Assembly: GCF_023159225.1 (NCBI RefSeq)
Contig: NC_063180.1
Span: 9,421,297 to 9,485,296, forward strand
Direction of reading: 5' to 3'
Origin: Perognathus longimembris pacificus
Lineage: Eukaryota > Chordata > Mammalia > Rodentia > Heteromyidae
DNA length: 64,000 nt
A program made the translations under genes and the position numbers. Position 1 is the stretch's first letter, and every line of letters starts with the position of its first letter. Under the pieces are notes generated by a model, which had not been told where the DNA came from, made no database searches, and was given only the letters and a program-made list of their open reading frames with translations. This document shows positions 1 to 11,437 of this stretch, piece by piece.

Positions 1-514
1 ATAGAAGTAAGTGTAAAATATTCAGTCACACTAAGATGAATGCTGCATACTTCCAGTTGTAGGAGGCATCTAAAGTAACTTCACTAAAAAATAGAGAATA
101 GAATGTTGGTTAAAATAGGTTGGATAAAATAGAAAATAGGTATTGTTTTTTAATGTATATGAAGTCTCAAATATATGTGATGATTAAAGATAGAGATCTG
201 TTGACCTATACAGTGTTTATAGATAACAATATTGTGTTATATATTGAAAAAAATTGAGCGGAGTATATATCCAGCGTTCTTACCAAAAAACCATACAAAC
301 AAAAAATACAAACTTGGAAAGAAATAAAAAAGGAAAGAGCAAATTTGGAAATGATATACATACATATATAAATATTTGTAAAAAATAAAGGTGTTTTAAG
401 GGTATATATACATATATACTGATAATTTTATGCATACCTGCAAATGCTCAAACTAAAACATTACACACATCTACTGTTTCTTTTTCTTTTCCTCCCTCTT
501 TTTCTTTTTCTTTT
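1..514. other. AT-rich sequence, nothing recognised
   Basis: AT-rich DNA with short TATA-type runs near 150-420. I see no element termini, no long open frame and no match to the SINE, L1 or LTR families found elsewhere in the window. Confidence 0.5.
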
Positions 515-737
515 TCCTAGTCTTGGAGCTTGTACTCAGGGTTTGGGTGCTGTCCTTGAGCTTTTATGCTTATGGCTAGTGTTCTACTACTTGAGTCACA
601 GCTCTGTCTCCAGCTTTTTGTGTTTAATTCGACATAAGATTTTCATAGACTTTCCTGCCAAGGCTGGTTTTGAACAGTAATTCTCATATTCAGCCCCCTG
701 AATAGCTAGTATCACAGGCATGAGCAAGTAGTGCCTG
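515..737 (-). mobile_element. SINE, Alu-like head joined to the shared right module, old copy
   Basis: Read on the minus strand, the element begins with a degraded 7SL/Alu-like half and ends with the right module shared by all SINEs here. On the plus strand that module reads as a CT-rich tract, then a form of cttggagcttgtactcaggg, then a form of ctacttgagtcacagc. It is heavily mutated, so it is an old insertion. No clear target duplication was found. Confidence 0.7.
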
Positions 738-955
738 ACTTATTTACTATTTCTTTAAAGGTTTGGGGCAAATGATACAAAGAAGCCAGGATAGTGACCA
801 ACAACAATAACAAAGAGTGGGATGTAGCACAGCACAAAGCAAAGAGAGAAAAAGAATATACAGAGCAGACATGAGTCATATAAACTGCAGTCATAAAAAA
901 AACAGTTTGGAGAATAGAAAGATGAATTCATCATTATCCAAGACTTCCACAAGTT
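738..955. other. Unassigned spacer
   Basis: A purine-rich stretch between an old SINE and an L1 fragment. Nothing recognisable was seen in it. Confidence 0.4.
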
Positions 956-1604
956 TTATCCTGTGCCAAGGAGCCTGAGTGTTTCTCCTATTCCTTCTTG
1001 TGGTGTTTTCAGGGTATCTGTTTTTACTTCAAGGTCTGTGATCCATTTCGAATTGATTTTGGTGCAGGATGATATATAAAGATCTAGTTTTAATTTGTTG
1101 CAGGTGTTGAACCAGTTTTGCCAGCACCATTTGTTAAAGAGGCTGTCTTTCTTCCATCCTATTTTTTTAGCTCCTTTATCAAAGATTAAGTAGCCATAGT
1201 TCTGGGGATTCATTTCTGGGTCTTCAGTTCTGTTCCATTGCTCCTCAGGCCTGTTTTAGTGCCAAAACCAAAGTTATTTTTTTATTATTACTATAGCTTT
1301 GTAAAACAGCTTGAAGTTTGGTACTGAAGTTCCTCCAGCACTGTTCTTTCAACTTAGGATTGTTTTTGCTCTTCAGGGTCTTTTATTGTTCCATATGAAT
1401 TTCTGGATTGCTTCCTCTTTTTTCATGAAAGAATGGTGTTGGGATATTGATGGGTATGACATTGACTTTGTAGATAGCCTTTGGCATTTTTGCCATTTTC
1501 ACAATGTTAATCCATCCAATGCAGGAGCATGGAAGGTTTTTCCATTTCCTAAGTTTTGCCTTGATTTCCTTTTTCAGGTTTTTAAAGTTCTTATCAATTC
1601 CTTC
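956..1604 (-). mobile_element. L1 fragment, inverted 5' segment of a twin-primed insertion
   Basis: This segment closely matches the antisense ORF2 sequence found again at about 12,890-13,530, for example the stretch around ctgtgccaaggagcc. It encodes part of the L1 ORF2 region downstream of the reverse transcriptase on the minus strand, with frameshifts. It abuts a plus-strand L1 segment at about 1605. Compared with the 12-13 kb copy, about 230 bases are missing at the junction. An inverted 5' part with a junction deletion is the known signature of twin priming during L1 integration. The junction is exact only to about 5 bases. Confidence 0.85.
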
Positions 1605-1745
1605 AAAACAAATACTCCAAGAACCAACTTCCCCCTCAACAAATGGGCTAAAGACCTAGAAAAAGACTTCTCTGAAGAGGAAATGAGAATGTCCAAGAGA
1701 CACAGGCAAAAGTGCTCTACATCACTGGCTATAAAAGAAATGCAA

Positions 1746-1962
1746 GGGCTGGGGATATAGCCTAGTGGCAAGAGTGCCTGCCTCGGATACACGAGGCCCT
1801 AGGTTCGATTCCCCAGCACCACATATACAGAAAAAAAAACGGCCAGAAGCGGCACTGTGGCTCAAGTGGCAGAGTGCTAGCCTTGAGCGGGAAGAAGCCA
1901 GGGACAGTGCTCAGGCCCTGAGTCCAAGGCCCAGGACTGGCCAAAAAAAAAAAAAAAAAAAA
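1746..1962 (+). mobile_element. Dimeric ID-type SINE, young copy
   Basis: The left half is tRNA-like, with box A in gatatagcctagtggcaaga and box B in ggttcgattcc. The right half begins near ggccagaagcggc and ends in ccaggactggcc plus an A-run. It is flanked by the direct repeat aaaagaaatgcaa at 1733-1745 and 1963-1975, which overlaps the A tail. It interrupts L1 ORF2 and is therefore younger than that L1. It matches the likely family consensus closely. Confidence 0.93.
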
Positions 1963-2568
1963 AAAAGAAATGCAAATCAAAACAACACTGAGATTCCACT
2001 TCACCCCAGTAAGAATGTCCATTATCAGGAAAACTAATAATAAAACATACTCGAGGGGATGCGGCCAAAAGGGAACTCTACTACATGTTGTGGGAATGTA
2101 AACATGTTCAGCCACTCTGGAAAGTGGTATGGAGGTTACTCAGAAGGCTAAACATAGAGATCCCCTAAGTCCCAGCAGCCCCACTTTTGGGCATCTACCC
2201 AAAATATTACAAGCATGACCACACAAAAGTCACCTGCATAACTATGTTCATCGCAGCACAATTTGTCATTGCTGAAATATGGAACCAGCCCAAATGCCCC
2301 TCAGTAGATTAGTGGATGAGGAAAATGTGGTACATATATACAATGGAATTCTATGCCTTCACCAGAAAGTATGACACTGGCCCATTCATAAAAAAATGGA
2401 AGGACTTGGAAAAAATCATACTAAGTGAAGTGATCCAGATAGAAAGAAGCATGGACTCTATGATTTCCCTCATTAGTCATAATTAATTCAGGTCTAGGAT
2501 AGTTCTAGTAGAAGATCACAACACCTCAATAGCTATGTATATAATAACACATAAGATGATGCTAAGTG

Positions 2569-2796
2569 GGCTGGGGATATGGCCTAGTGGCAAGAGTGCC
2601 TGCCTCATATACATGAGGCCCTGGGTTCAATTCCCCAGCACCACATATACAGAAAATGGCCAGAAGTGGCGATGTGGCTCAAGTGGCAGAGTGCTAGCCT
2701 TGAGCAAAAAAAACAGAAGCCAGGGACAGTGCAGGCCCTGAGTCCAAGCCCCAGGACTGGTTAAAAACAAAAACAAATAAAGATTATTAAAAAAAA
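2569..2796 (+). mobile_element. Dimeric ID-type SINE
   Basis: Same left and right modules as the copy at 1746, with a CAAA-rich and then A-rich tail. It is flanked by a perfect 16-base duplication, aagatgatgctaagtg, at 2553-2568 and 2797-2812, which is L1 3' UTR sequence. It is a separate later insertion into the same L1. Confidence 0.93.
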
Positions 2797-2881
2797 AAGA
2801 TGATGCTAAGTGAAATGAACTTCATGTTATGGAAATAAGTGGTTTATCATTGTTGTTATTTTCAACATGCCATGTGAAATT

Positions 2882-4480
2882 TAAAAAAATAGATGTTGGG
2901 CCGGATTTGGCTTGTAGACCTTTGCTAAATCAGCAGAGAAGAAAAAGAGTTCTGAAACATGGTGGTGGCCTCACTTGCTGCAATGAATGTATCAGTGAAT
3001 GTAGAACAAAACTCTGAAAGCATTATTCAAGGAAAATAATGAAGGGTTTTAAGTTGTAGATGGAACACGTTGTTGAATGCACAATCTAAAGCAACTGAAA
3101 TAGACAATACATATAGCCAGGTGATTCAGGGGCTTGAGAGGCAAGAAGTTGGGTCCTGCTGAGGAAAAAGACAAACAGGACTATGTCAGTAGAAATAGGC
3201 TTTGAGATAGGTACATTGGAAAGGACACAGAGGAAACCGGGGGAACACAAGAGCAGAATGAAAGGAGCCCCTCTTTTTCCAGCACCAGAACAGAGGTTTC
3301 CCAGGAGAGCCACAATGAGAAAGCTCAGGAGGAAAGAGTGGAGAATGTGATCTAGAGGATATGGAACAAAGATGTCAAAGAAAAAAATAAAAAAGGGACT
3401 TCAAAGAATGTCTCTAAAGAGTATTTCGTCAACACAAAAAATGTAGCAAAGTATATGTACTCCTGCTAGCAGAAGAATAAAGACTCTGAAGGAAGAAACT
3501 ACAAAGGACAAAGAGATAGGCTAGGAGGGACCATTTATTGTATTGTACTTGTTAGGAGGAATTTGGGTAATGAAAGATTTGAAGGAGATGCATTTGCTTT
3601 CTGGGGAAGAATTGTAAATACCTCACAATCTCATTCAATTTCTGGTAGCACACAAGTATTCTACACCATAAGATATTGTGATAGGCTCAAATTCTTGTCC
3701 TAAAATATATATTTGATACCAATTGCTAGTTTAATGTGATGGAAAAAGGTGAGTTTGGTAAATAAGTAATTGAAAACTATCTGGGCTATGTATATCATAT
3801 GTACATATACATATCTATATATACACACATTAACACATGTATAATTGTACTATGTAATATTGTGCAAATGTATACAATTAATTGATAATTTTGATGACCT
3901 ACTAGATATTCAATTCATTTGCTTAAATAATTCAGATATGTGTACAATTTAAATTAAAAATAGCCTGTATTCTCATTTACTGCTGCAGAGAGGCAGATCC
4001 CAAAGTCATGCCATCATTAATTGATGTCTCAGTTATGGAAAGGAGAAACTGGACTCTAGGCTTTGTGACTGCTGTGTTGCTATATCCAAAAGAAACCATC
4101 TTTTGCTTTGGAGCAACATCACTGCTGAAATTTTTCTTCACCTATTTTAGTTGTTTTCTTGCAGTTATCTGTTTACCTTTCTTACATAGTCTAAATTTTC
4201 TGTACTGTATTTAGTGCCATTTGTTTCTGTGCTCCTATTTGTTATCCATTCATGTTAGAGAGAATAAGTTTGAGCATTCCAGGAACAGATATGTGATGTT
4301 TATAAAAGAATAGAAGAGGAGTGGCAATTGGTTGACAATGTACTATCCCATGTAAATATGATGGAAATTAATCTCCTTTTATTCTCTTCTCAGAGAAACT
4401 TCAATGAAAAACTTTTGTCCCTTTGTTTTTCTTCATTTTTGTTCTTAACATTAGTGGATATTACTATTTAGTTAAAATTT
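2882..4480. other. Unassigned AT-rich sequence
   Basis: About 1.6 kb without recognised element ends. The short open frames on both strands (for example 2829-3017 and 4008-4214) lack any domain I recognise and look incidental. A TATA/CA-rich stretch lies near 3790-3860. Confidence 0.4.
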
Positions 4481-4677
4481 AGCCATGCACTGGTGGCTCA
4501 CAGCTGTAATCCTATCTACTCTGAGTATCATGGTTCAAAGCCAGGCCAGGCAGGAAAATCTATGAGACTCTTACCCCCAGTTAACCAGCAAAAAACTGGT
4601 AGCTTTGAGCTAAAAAGTTCAGGGCCAGCACCCCGGGCCTGAGTTCAAGCCCCAGGACCCACACATGCATGCATGTG
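4481..4677 (+). mobile_element. SINE, Alu-like head joined to the shared right module, old copy
   Basis: It starts with an Alu-like phrase (ggtggctcacagctgtaatc) and a following ctactctgagtatcatgg segment. The shared right module ends in gagttcaagccccaggac. It runs straight into a CA repeat that probably grew from the tail. Confidence 0.8.
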
Positions 4678-4702
4678 TACACACACACACACACACACAC
4701 AC
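4678..4702. repeat. (CA)n microsatellite at a SINE tail
   Basis: About 12 CA units directly after the SINE end, preceded by a CATG-rich stretch. Confidence 0.9.
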
Positions 4703-4949
4703 CTCTAACAAAACAAAAAATCATTGGTTGAATACTTAATAGTACAGCATTATTACACAGTCTTTCAAATTTTATTGTGTAACACAGATAAATCTCACTC
4801 ACTGTTAGGCTGGACTGGAACTGAAAGAGGAATATAGCAGCTGAGATTTATAGATACTAAAGCCCATCTCACTGATGTGATACTACATGAATCCCTTAAC
4901 AGAGTACTTTATATCAGAGAAAAGATTGAAGAAGCATTATCAGCAATAT

Positions 4950-5320
4950 TGAGAAATGATATACATATGTACATAAGGGTTACAGTTACATAGTGCATCC
5001 ATTTCCTTTTGAACAGTCTCATCCCCTCCCTCATTCTCTCAAGGTTTTCCCCTTCCTACTTCCAAGTTGTATAGTTCATTTCCAACATATTATCTAGTAG
5101 GTTTCACTGCTGAATTGATTCATCCTTCGTCCCAGCATTTCTGTGCTTTTCCTTCTCCTCTGCAAATCAGATAAACTTATAGAGAAGATATAGGGTACAG
5201 AAATCAAAAACAGTGACAGAAGGAAATAAACCAAAGAAAAGAAGAAAGAAAAAAAAAAGAAAAGAAAAAGAACTGCATAAGTACAACAAAAAACACTAGT
5301 TAGAAGAGACAAAGAATGTT
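4950..5320 (-). mobile_element. Older L1 3' UTR
   Basis: The antisense 3' end of a diverged L1 subfamily. It has the gggttacagttacat phrase, then a pyrimidine-rich stretch (the complement of the L1 3' UTR polypurine tract), then 3' UTR that aligns loosely with 29,548-29,880. It ends in a purine-rich run at about 5235-5270. With the plus-strand ORF2 fragment just to the right, it could be a twin-primed insertion. Confidence 0.72.
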
Positions 5321-5339
5321 ATTACATACCAATAAAGTG

Positions 5340-5545
5340 ATCTCTCCTACAGGAGGATATAGCCATCCTAAATAGCTATACACCAAATGCTGGTGCACCC
5401 AACTTATCAAACAAACACTACTGACTCTAAAAACACATACAGATCTAAACACATTGATTGTTGGAGACTTTAACACACTACTGTTGCCCCTGGATAGAAC
5501 AACACGCCAAAAGCTTAACAGAGAAATCTCAGAAGTGAAACATTT
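5340..5545 (+). mobile_element. L1 ORF2 endonuclease-domain fragment
   Basis: Translation on the plus strand gives diverged L1 endonuclease-domain sequence, with a recognisable NSYTPN block and an IVGDFNT block separated by stops. It lies head-to-head against the minus-strand 3' UTR at 4950-5320. That is the geometry of a twin-primed L1 with most of the body lost. Confidence 0.75.
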
Positions 5546-6239
5546 TTATCATGTAATTTTTTTTACAACTCCCTTTGCAGAGTCTAACTGCTCTAAGTTC
5601 CACACAAATTTTCTCTAATCATATGAATATTGTATGTAACTATAATATCTCATTGAATTAAGATAAATCATGCCTCCTGAAAACTTTTAAATTTGGGCAG
5701 ATTCTTCTTTGAAGCATTTATCTGATACATTCTAATTCTAAAGGAATATTCTTTACTTTGAGTTCACTACTTCACTGAATTTTGGGGAATTAACAGCACA
5801 TGCAGCTCATTATTCTTGACTATGTGGAAAGGAGCAGGCAGAAATAAAGAAAATTCAAGAGTAATCTCTGAGGCATATTTTTTCTGATTATTCTTAAATT
5901 CTTAATGAAGTTTCTGTGGTGAAACTCTTGATGACAGGCAGGAGGTGTGTAGTTGTCAGCCTTTCATCTCCCCATCTTCTCTCCTCTCCCCATCTCTGAG
6001 TTCACTGAGACCAAACGGATTCTAGTGAAATGGACAAAAGGTTATCCTCAGAAGATGAGCAAAGAAGCAGTTTTCTGGAACCAGAAAGCATAAACTAAAT
6101 CAGTCTGTTGTTCTTCTGTGTTCTTCTGTGTTCAAACAATCTCTTTCCACACAGAATTAGGTAGGTAGGAAAGTATCTATCTAGATGCATTGTCTTTGAC
6201 TCTGTAATCACATATTTATTGAAACATAATATCTGTTTT
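5546..6239. other. Unassigned sequence
   Basis: AT-rich DNA with a short ttcttctgtg duplication near 6110-6130. No element or gene was recognised. Confidence 0.4.
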
Positions 6240-6446
6240 CTTTTCTTTTCTTTTTTGCCAGTGCTGGGGCTTGGAACTCAGGGCCTGAGCACTGTCCCTG
6301 GCTTCTTTTTGCTCAAGGCTAGCACTCTACTACTTGAGCCATAGCACCCCTCTTGACCTTTTCTATATATGTGGTGCTGAGGAATTGAACCAGGGCTTCA
6401 TGTATAGGAGGCAAGCACTCTACCACTAGGCCATATTCCCAGCCCC
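6240..6446 (-). mobile_element. Dimeric ID-type SINE
   Basis: On the plus strand it reads T-run, right module (gccagtgctggggcttggaa), then ID-like half ending atattcccagcccc. It is moderately diverged, with small deletions in the box B region. The target duplication is not clear. Confidence 0.88.
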
Positions 6447-6942
6447 GTGAAAGATAATTTAAAGAACATTTTGTCCATATTGTTTACATAATGATACATA
6501 TATCCATACTAGAGAACTTAGTATAACATCTTAAAATCATATTTGAATAATACTTAAATTAAAGCAATTCTCACAATACTCAATGATAAAAATTCAAATA
6601 TATGTAGTATTCTTGATATTAACGAATGCATAAATGAATGGTGAATAGATACTTGAACACATATATCAGGAGATTATAAGAAAAATATATTCAAATTGTA
6701 TCAATTAATTCTTGTGCTCTGCCGTATTTAGTATTTTTTCCTCAAGCAGTCAGAAACTACATTTGCTTAAGTGAAGAATGTATTACTTAACAGAAGAGAA
6801 TTAACTCATTCATTCCACTCATATTTTGAATACTTAGTACATTTAGGCCTAAAGATGGATAGTGAAGAATGAGTGAGTATGAGCAAGTTCCTGCCAATGT
6901 GACTTTTAGAATGATAATTTATGATAAATAAAAATAAATAGG
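6447..6942. other. Unassigned AT-rich sequence
   Basis: No element termini and no open frame with a recognisable domain. Confidence 0.4.
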
Positions 6943-7134
6943 GCTGGGGATATAGCCTAGGGGCAAGAGTGCCTGCCTCGGATACACGAGGCCCTAGGTT
7001 CAATTCCCCAGCACCACATATACAGAAAACGGCCAGAAGCGGCGCTGTGGCTCAAGTGGCAGAGTGCTAGCCTTGAGCGGGAAGAAGCCAGGGACAGTGC
7101 TCAGGCCCTGAGTCCAAGGCCCAGGACTGGCCAA
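6943..7134 (+). mobile_element. Dimeric ID-type SINE, young copy
   Basis: A nearly consensus copy, with the ID-like half starting gggctggggatatagcctag and the right module ending ccaggactggcc. Box B reads ggttcaattcc. The tail has turned into an AATT repeat. Confidence 0.92.
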
Positions 7135-7163
7135 ATAATTAATTAATTAATTAATTAATTAAT
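7135..7163. repeat. (AATT)n microsatellite grown from a SINE tail
   Basis: About seven TTAA/AATT units directly after the SINE right module. Confidence 0.85.
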
Positions 7164-8139
7164 AAGATTAAAATATCTGGACTAGTATTGTGTGTATATA
7201 AGGTATTCAATATATTCTAACTGAGTGATTAGAGGAGTAATAGTTATAGACTGCTGCATATTTGGGGGAGCTAGGTAGGGTATTCATTGACCTATTTCAA
7301 ATATTAATGATATCTACTATTCCAACTCTTTTTCCTTTCAAAAACACTAAAAGAAAAAAATTTCTCATCCTTAAACTGAGATTTGCAGATCTCATACCCA
7401 AACTCTAAGAATACCATATGCTAGGTCCAAACACTGTCCATATCTGACAAATAAAGAGGTCTGATGAAGGGATGACAAAGTTTATTATATGTCATATACA
7501 GTCATAGGAAGTGATCACATTAGTTTGTCCACCTTCAGCCATTGTCACGATATAGACATGAGCTATCAGTTTAACAAACAGAGAGGGAACTAGAAATAGG
7601 GGGAGAGGTATTCATAGTTCAAACAGCTTTGGTCTAAATATGGGCTGGTTGGCCAGTATCTTAATCTTCATTGTCTGAGGTTCCAGAGAAATATTTGAGG
7701 TTGTTATTCCTGTCATCACTGGGTGGACAAAGCAAGTTGCCTTGAATTCTGGGCTTCTCTCTTCCTTTGGGGCAGTTTGACCTTCTGCCACAGATAACAA
7801 AATATACCTGCCTGAAAGACAATTTTCCTTTTGCTACTAGATGCTTACTGGCAAATTCTGATCTTTCTGGCCAGCACCAGGTGACTGCAAAGTGACTTTG
7901 GGAAAGGATGGCTCAGAGGTAAGGACACAGATGCCAAATGGGGCTAGGTGCCCTGTTTTTCTGTTTATTTTAATTCATTCATGAGACAGAGTAAGAAGTC
8001 AATATTCTCAGCAAAAGTTTAAAAGTACTGATAATTTCATTTGTGACTGATTTCTAAACAGTACATATTTGATCACAACAGTATTCCTGTGTACTTTCTC
8101 CAATCTTATTTATTTATGCATTTTATAATTTAATTTTAT
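7164..8139. other. Unassigned sequence
   Basis: The part at 7440-7960 is less AT-rich than its surroundings and could be an unrecognised old repeat, but I cannot assign it. The minus-strand open frame at 7612-7800 has no recognised domain. Confidence 0.35.
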
Positions 8140-8365
8140 GTCAGTCCTGGGTCTTGAACGCAGGGCCTAAACACCGTCTCTGAACATTTTTGCCTAGAGC
8201 TATCACACTATCACTCAAGTCATACCTCATTTTTGTCCTTTTAATGGTTAATTAGAGATAAGAGTCTCATGGAGTTTCCTGCCTGTGATGCATTTGAACC
8301 ATGATCTTCATACCACAGCCTCTTGAATAGTTTTGATTAATAGCATGAGCCTTTGTTGCCCAGCT
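8140..8365 (-). mobile_element. SINE, Alu-like head joined to the shared right module, old copy
   Basis: The plus strand shows the complement of the right module (gtcagtcctgggtcttgaac), a middle gttaattagagataagagtc, and the Alu-like end (gccttgttgcccagctc type) near 8360. Heavily mutated. Confidence 0.75.
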
Positions 8366-8837
8366 CTGAGTTTCCGTGAGGATATGCTAGACGATATTTT
8401 ATATAGACTGTGAGGCATGCTGGGTAATACAGGGATTCAGGGAGAGGAGAAAGAAGTCAGGAGATGGGAACCACATCATCTGTATGAAGAGTGAGAGCTG
8501 GAGGAGACCTACTCAGGAGCATAGGTGAATTTTATATGGCTGTAGTTGGTAGGTCCTATTTGTAAATCTCAGTAAACTTCTGAGCAGAGTTACTTCAGAA
8601 GGGCTCCTTACTACATGTCCTCATCTGAACTAACTGATCAGAAAGTAAGCATAGTTTCAAAACTGGCCCAGAAAATAATAGGGCCTTTAATTTAAGTGGT
8701 TAGTGGCCATTCAATGAGCATTTATCTAATCATAATATGATTGCTAAAGCTTTGTTATTATCAATATTGTTACTAATAATTTATTATTAGTAATGATATC
8801 ATCTCTCTTGAAAGCTAATTGTTACTATTTTTCTTAA
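8366..8837. other. Unassigned sequence between two old SINEs
   Basis: Nothing recognised. It includes a short palindrome, ttactaataa/ttattagtaa, at about 8770-8793. Confidence 0.4.
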
Positions 8838-9065
8838 GGTGCCTGTACATTGTTCTTGAACTCCAGGCCTTGAGCTCTCCCTTGGAATTTTGCTCAAAGT
8901 TGGTGCTCTACCACTTGAGTCACACTCTCTTATTGGCTTTGCACTGGTTAGTTGTAGATACATGTCTCTGAGACTTTTCTGCCATGGTTAGCTTTAAATC
9001 ATGATCCTCAGATACCAACCTTCTGAGTAGGTAGGGTTACAAGCATATGCCATTGATACCAAATT
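8838..9065 (-). mobile_element. SINE, Alu-like head joined to the shared right module, old copy
   Basis: Right module at the left (ttcttgaactccaggccttg, then taccacttgagtcac), a ggttagttgtagatacatgt middle, and a degraded Alu-like end. It is flanked by an imperfect repeat of about 40 bases (8783-8823 and 9075-9110) described in the findings. Confidence 0.75.
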
Positions 9066-11246
9066 TAAAAGTTAATTATTAGTAATAATTTCTCCTTGGA
9101 AACAATTGTTCTACAATAGAAAGTTAATCTGATATTTAAGTTACAGGAGTTTTTATTTAAATATATAATATTAACCTTTTATATATGGAAATACATGAAC
9201 TTAGTTTAAAATGTAAATACAGTATAGTAAGCTCTAATAATAAGATTAAATGCTCTTTATCTGATTTATATAACTGTAATCCCTCTGCACAATGCCTGTA
9301 TAATAACAATAAAATAGATATAAGGACTATAATAAGATTAGTCTTATAATATGTACCTTGTTGATGAAAGTATGCAGAATCTTTTCAGAACCCATAGAAA
9401 CATTCTTAAAATTGTTAGAGCAATTTATTGGGGAGACATATGACATGGTGCTGATGTACTAAGATGTAATCCACTACATCACAAAATAGAAATTTTCATG
9501 GACAAACTAACTCTGGTGGTGCTAGTTTGTTTAAACCATACAAACAGAAATTGTGATGAGTCTTATTTCATTGGATTCCTTCCAAATAAGAAATATATTT
9601 AGTATATGAAATCAATATTCACGTAGTACACTAAAGCATATTCTGGATTAGAGATGCTTTCCCTTTATATATTACACATGTGATCACTCCTGGGTAAATG
9701 AAAGTTTGTACAAGAAAGTTGATAAATAAAAGTTTGTGATTCCCATAGGTTTTGCTGAGTACATTTCCATTTTTTGTTTTTTCTGTTTCTTACATACTTC
9801 TGGTGCCTAATATCACAAGAGGCAACTGTAGATTATTCTGAGTGTTTGTCTTACATACTATGCATGACATTGGGGGCATCTAGAATATTGTGGAAAGATC
9901 TCCTGATATGGTAACTAGCAATGAACTGCCTAAGAGAGAAACTATAAATAACAAAACAATCTCTCTGCACTCAAACTGAATAATTTTTAAATTCCTTATC
10001 ATTTTGACCTGATGATTTCATTGCTCGTAGCTACACTATACCATCTGCAAGTGGCACGGGAATATTGGAACGAACCCTTTTAACCAGTTGCCATTGAAAA
10101 CCCACATTTTCCTAAATTTCTAAAAAAAACAACCATATAGTTATGCAAACATAGTTTTCAGTCTTCCTTGGAAAATGCTCATACAAGGTAGAACACTGAA
10201 TTTCTATTAATTTCAGGGCAAACTTATCACTCACTGGGAAGTATCACTGCATATTTTGAGTCACAAAAGCAGAAAAGATAGTCTGATAAATTATGTTTTG
10301 TTAAATTAAATGAGCAGGAGGTCCTTTGCCTAAGGCTGTTTCTATATTTTAAGTTCCTGAATAACAAACTATCCTAATTAAGTTTTAAACAAATCAAAAC
10401 CTAGCTGAGAACTATAATTTTGTAACAAGTAGTTTCAATTAATCATAAACAGTAAGCTTTAGATAATTACAAGTAGCCAACTGGTCAGACCATAGCTAAG
10501 TAAGAAAAATAGCTAGCTGTAAGAGATCAGACTTCTTACTTTGCTTCCAAATCCGTCTAATAGTGTTTAACCACTGTGCTCCATAGACATCTCTATGCCC
10601 TTTCTCTGTTCTTGAATGTTGACTGATTTATGAATTAAACTTTGCTCAAGTAAATTTGGAAGAATTTAATTTGTCTGAACTGTTTTTCAGCTTCTTTTAC
10701 AATGTACAGAGCATGAATTTTTCTCTGTTAGGGAAATGTAGATAATTTAATGTATGTATTCATTTTCAGTGGCCTTCTCCAAATTCAAAACAATAACATG
10801 TAAAAACCTTCTATTCTTCATGTGTCTCAGACTTCTGGGGATAGAATAAAATCTTTGTTCTGATCATAGCAGAAATTCTATTTAATACACATCATACACA
10901 GCAAAGGACATTTTGTACATCACAATTATTGAGTTTTGACCCTGTGTCAAGTACTTAGCTATGTGTTTTAGATATGTTATTTTAGTAATCATTTTAGAAA
11001 GCCTATAAACTTAGTGCTAGCCAATACCATGCCAAAAAAAATTCTTATATAACCTTTGGTTATACAGAAAAAAATATGTACATGTATTCTTTTGTTGATT
11101 TTATCTTCCTGTACAGCTAGCTATTTTCTTTAAGCTCATTAAGATTAATGTGAATCAATCATTCCTTCTTTCACTTTTCTTGCTTTTCATTTTTTGATGC
11201 TTTCAGATGGTACAGATACCCTGGATACTTGCTTGTTTTGCTGCTT
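9066..11246. other. Unassigned AT-rich sequence
   Basis: About 2.2 kb with no recognised repeat, no CpG-rich segment and no open frame above about 60 codons. The best description is unannotated intergenic or intronic DNA. Confidence 0.45.
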
Positions 11247-11261
11247 TGCTTGTTGTTGTTT
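11247..11261. repeat. Target-site duplication of the 11.3-17.7 kb L1 (left copy)
   Basis: tgcttgttgttgttt here matches tgcttgttcttgctt at 17,686-17,700 in 13 of 15 positions. The two copies flank the L1 3' end and 5' end exactly where both termini fall, so they set its boundaries. Confidence 0.75.
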
Positions 11262-11437
11262 ACTTTTTTTTTTTTTGCACTTTTTTTTTCTTATTTATTG
11301 TCAAAGTAATGTTTCATACTTTAGGCCTTGGGTACATTTCTTGTACTATTTGTTACCTCCTCCCTCATTCCCCCATCCCCCATCCCCCTTTTCCTCTCCC
11401 ATCATGAGTTGGTCAGTTGGTTGACACCAAATGGTTT

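Larger units (their letters stand above)
1605..2881 (+). mobile_element. L1 fragment, 3' segment (ORF2 C-terminus and partial 3' UTR)
   Basis: The plus strand encodes the L1 ORF2 C-terminal end, seen as broken frames of the type MFIAAQFVIAEIWNQPKCPS around 2245-2300, then a partial 3' UTR ending in an A-rich stretch near 2881. The 3' UTR stops far earlier than in the copies at 25.7 and 27.0 kb, so it is either truncated or was polyadenylated early. Two dimeric SINEs are inserted, at 1746-1962 and 2569-2796. The long plus-strand open frame across 1311-1760 is a chimaera spanning the inversion junction and the SINE start, not a gene. Confidence 0.88.

Noticed and set aside
1311..1760. 149-codon open frame on plus
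   Set aside because: It runs from antisense L1 across the twin-priming junction into sense L1 and a SINE start. No single protein family covers it.
1746..1820. Possible tRNA gene
   Set aside because: The box A and box B words belong to the ID-like half of a SINE that occurs many times, each joined to the same right module with A-tails and target duplications. A clean tRNA clover leaf with an anticodon arm is not formed.
7440..7960. A possible old LTR or exon cluster
   Set aside because: The base composition is less AT-rich, but I could find no terminal repeats, no polyadenylation or TATA arrangement and no coding pattern.
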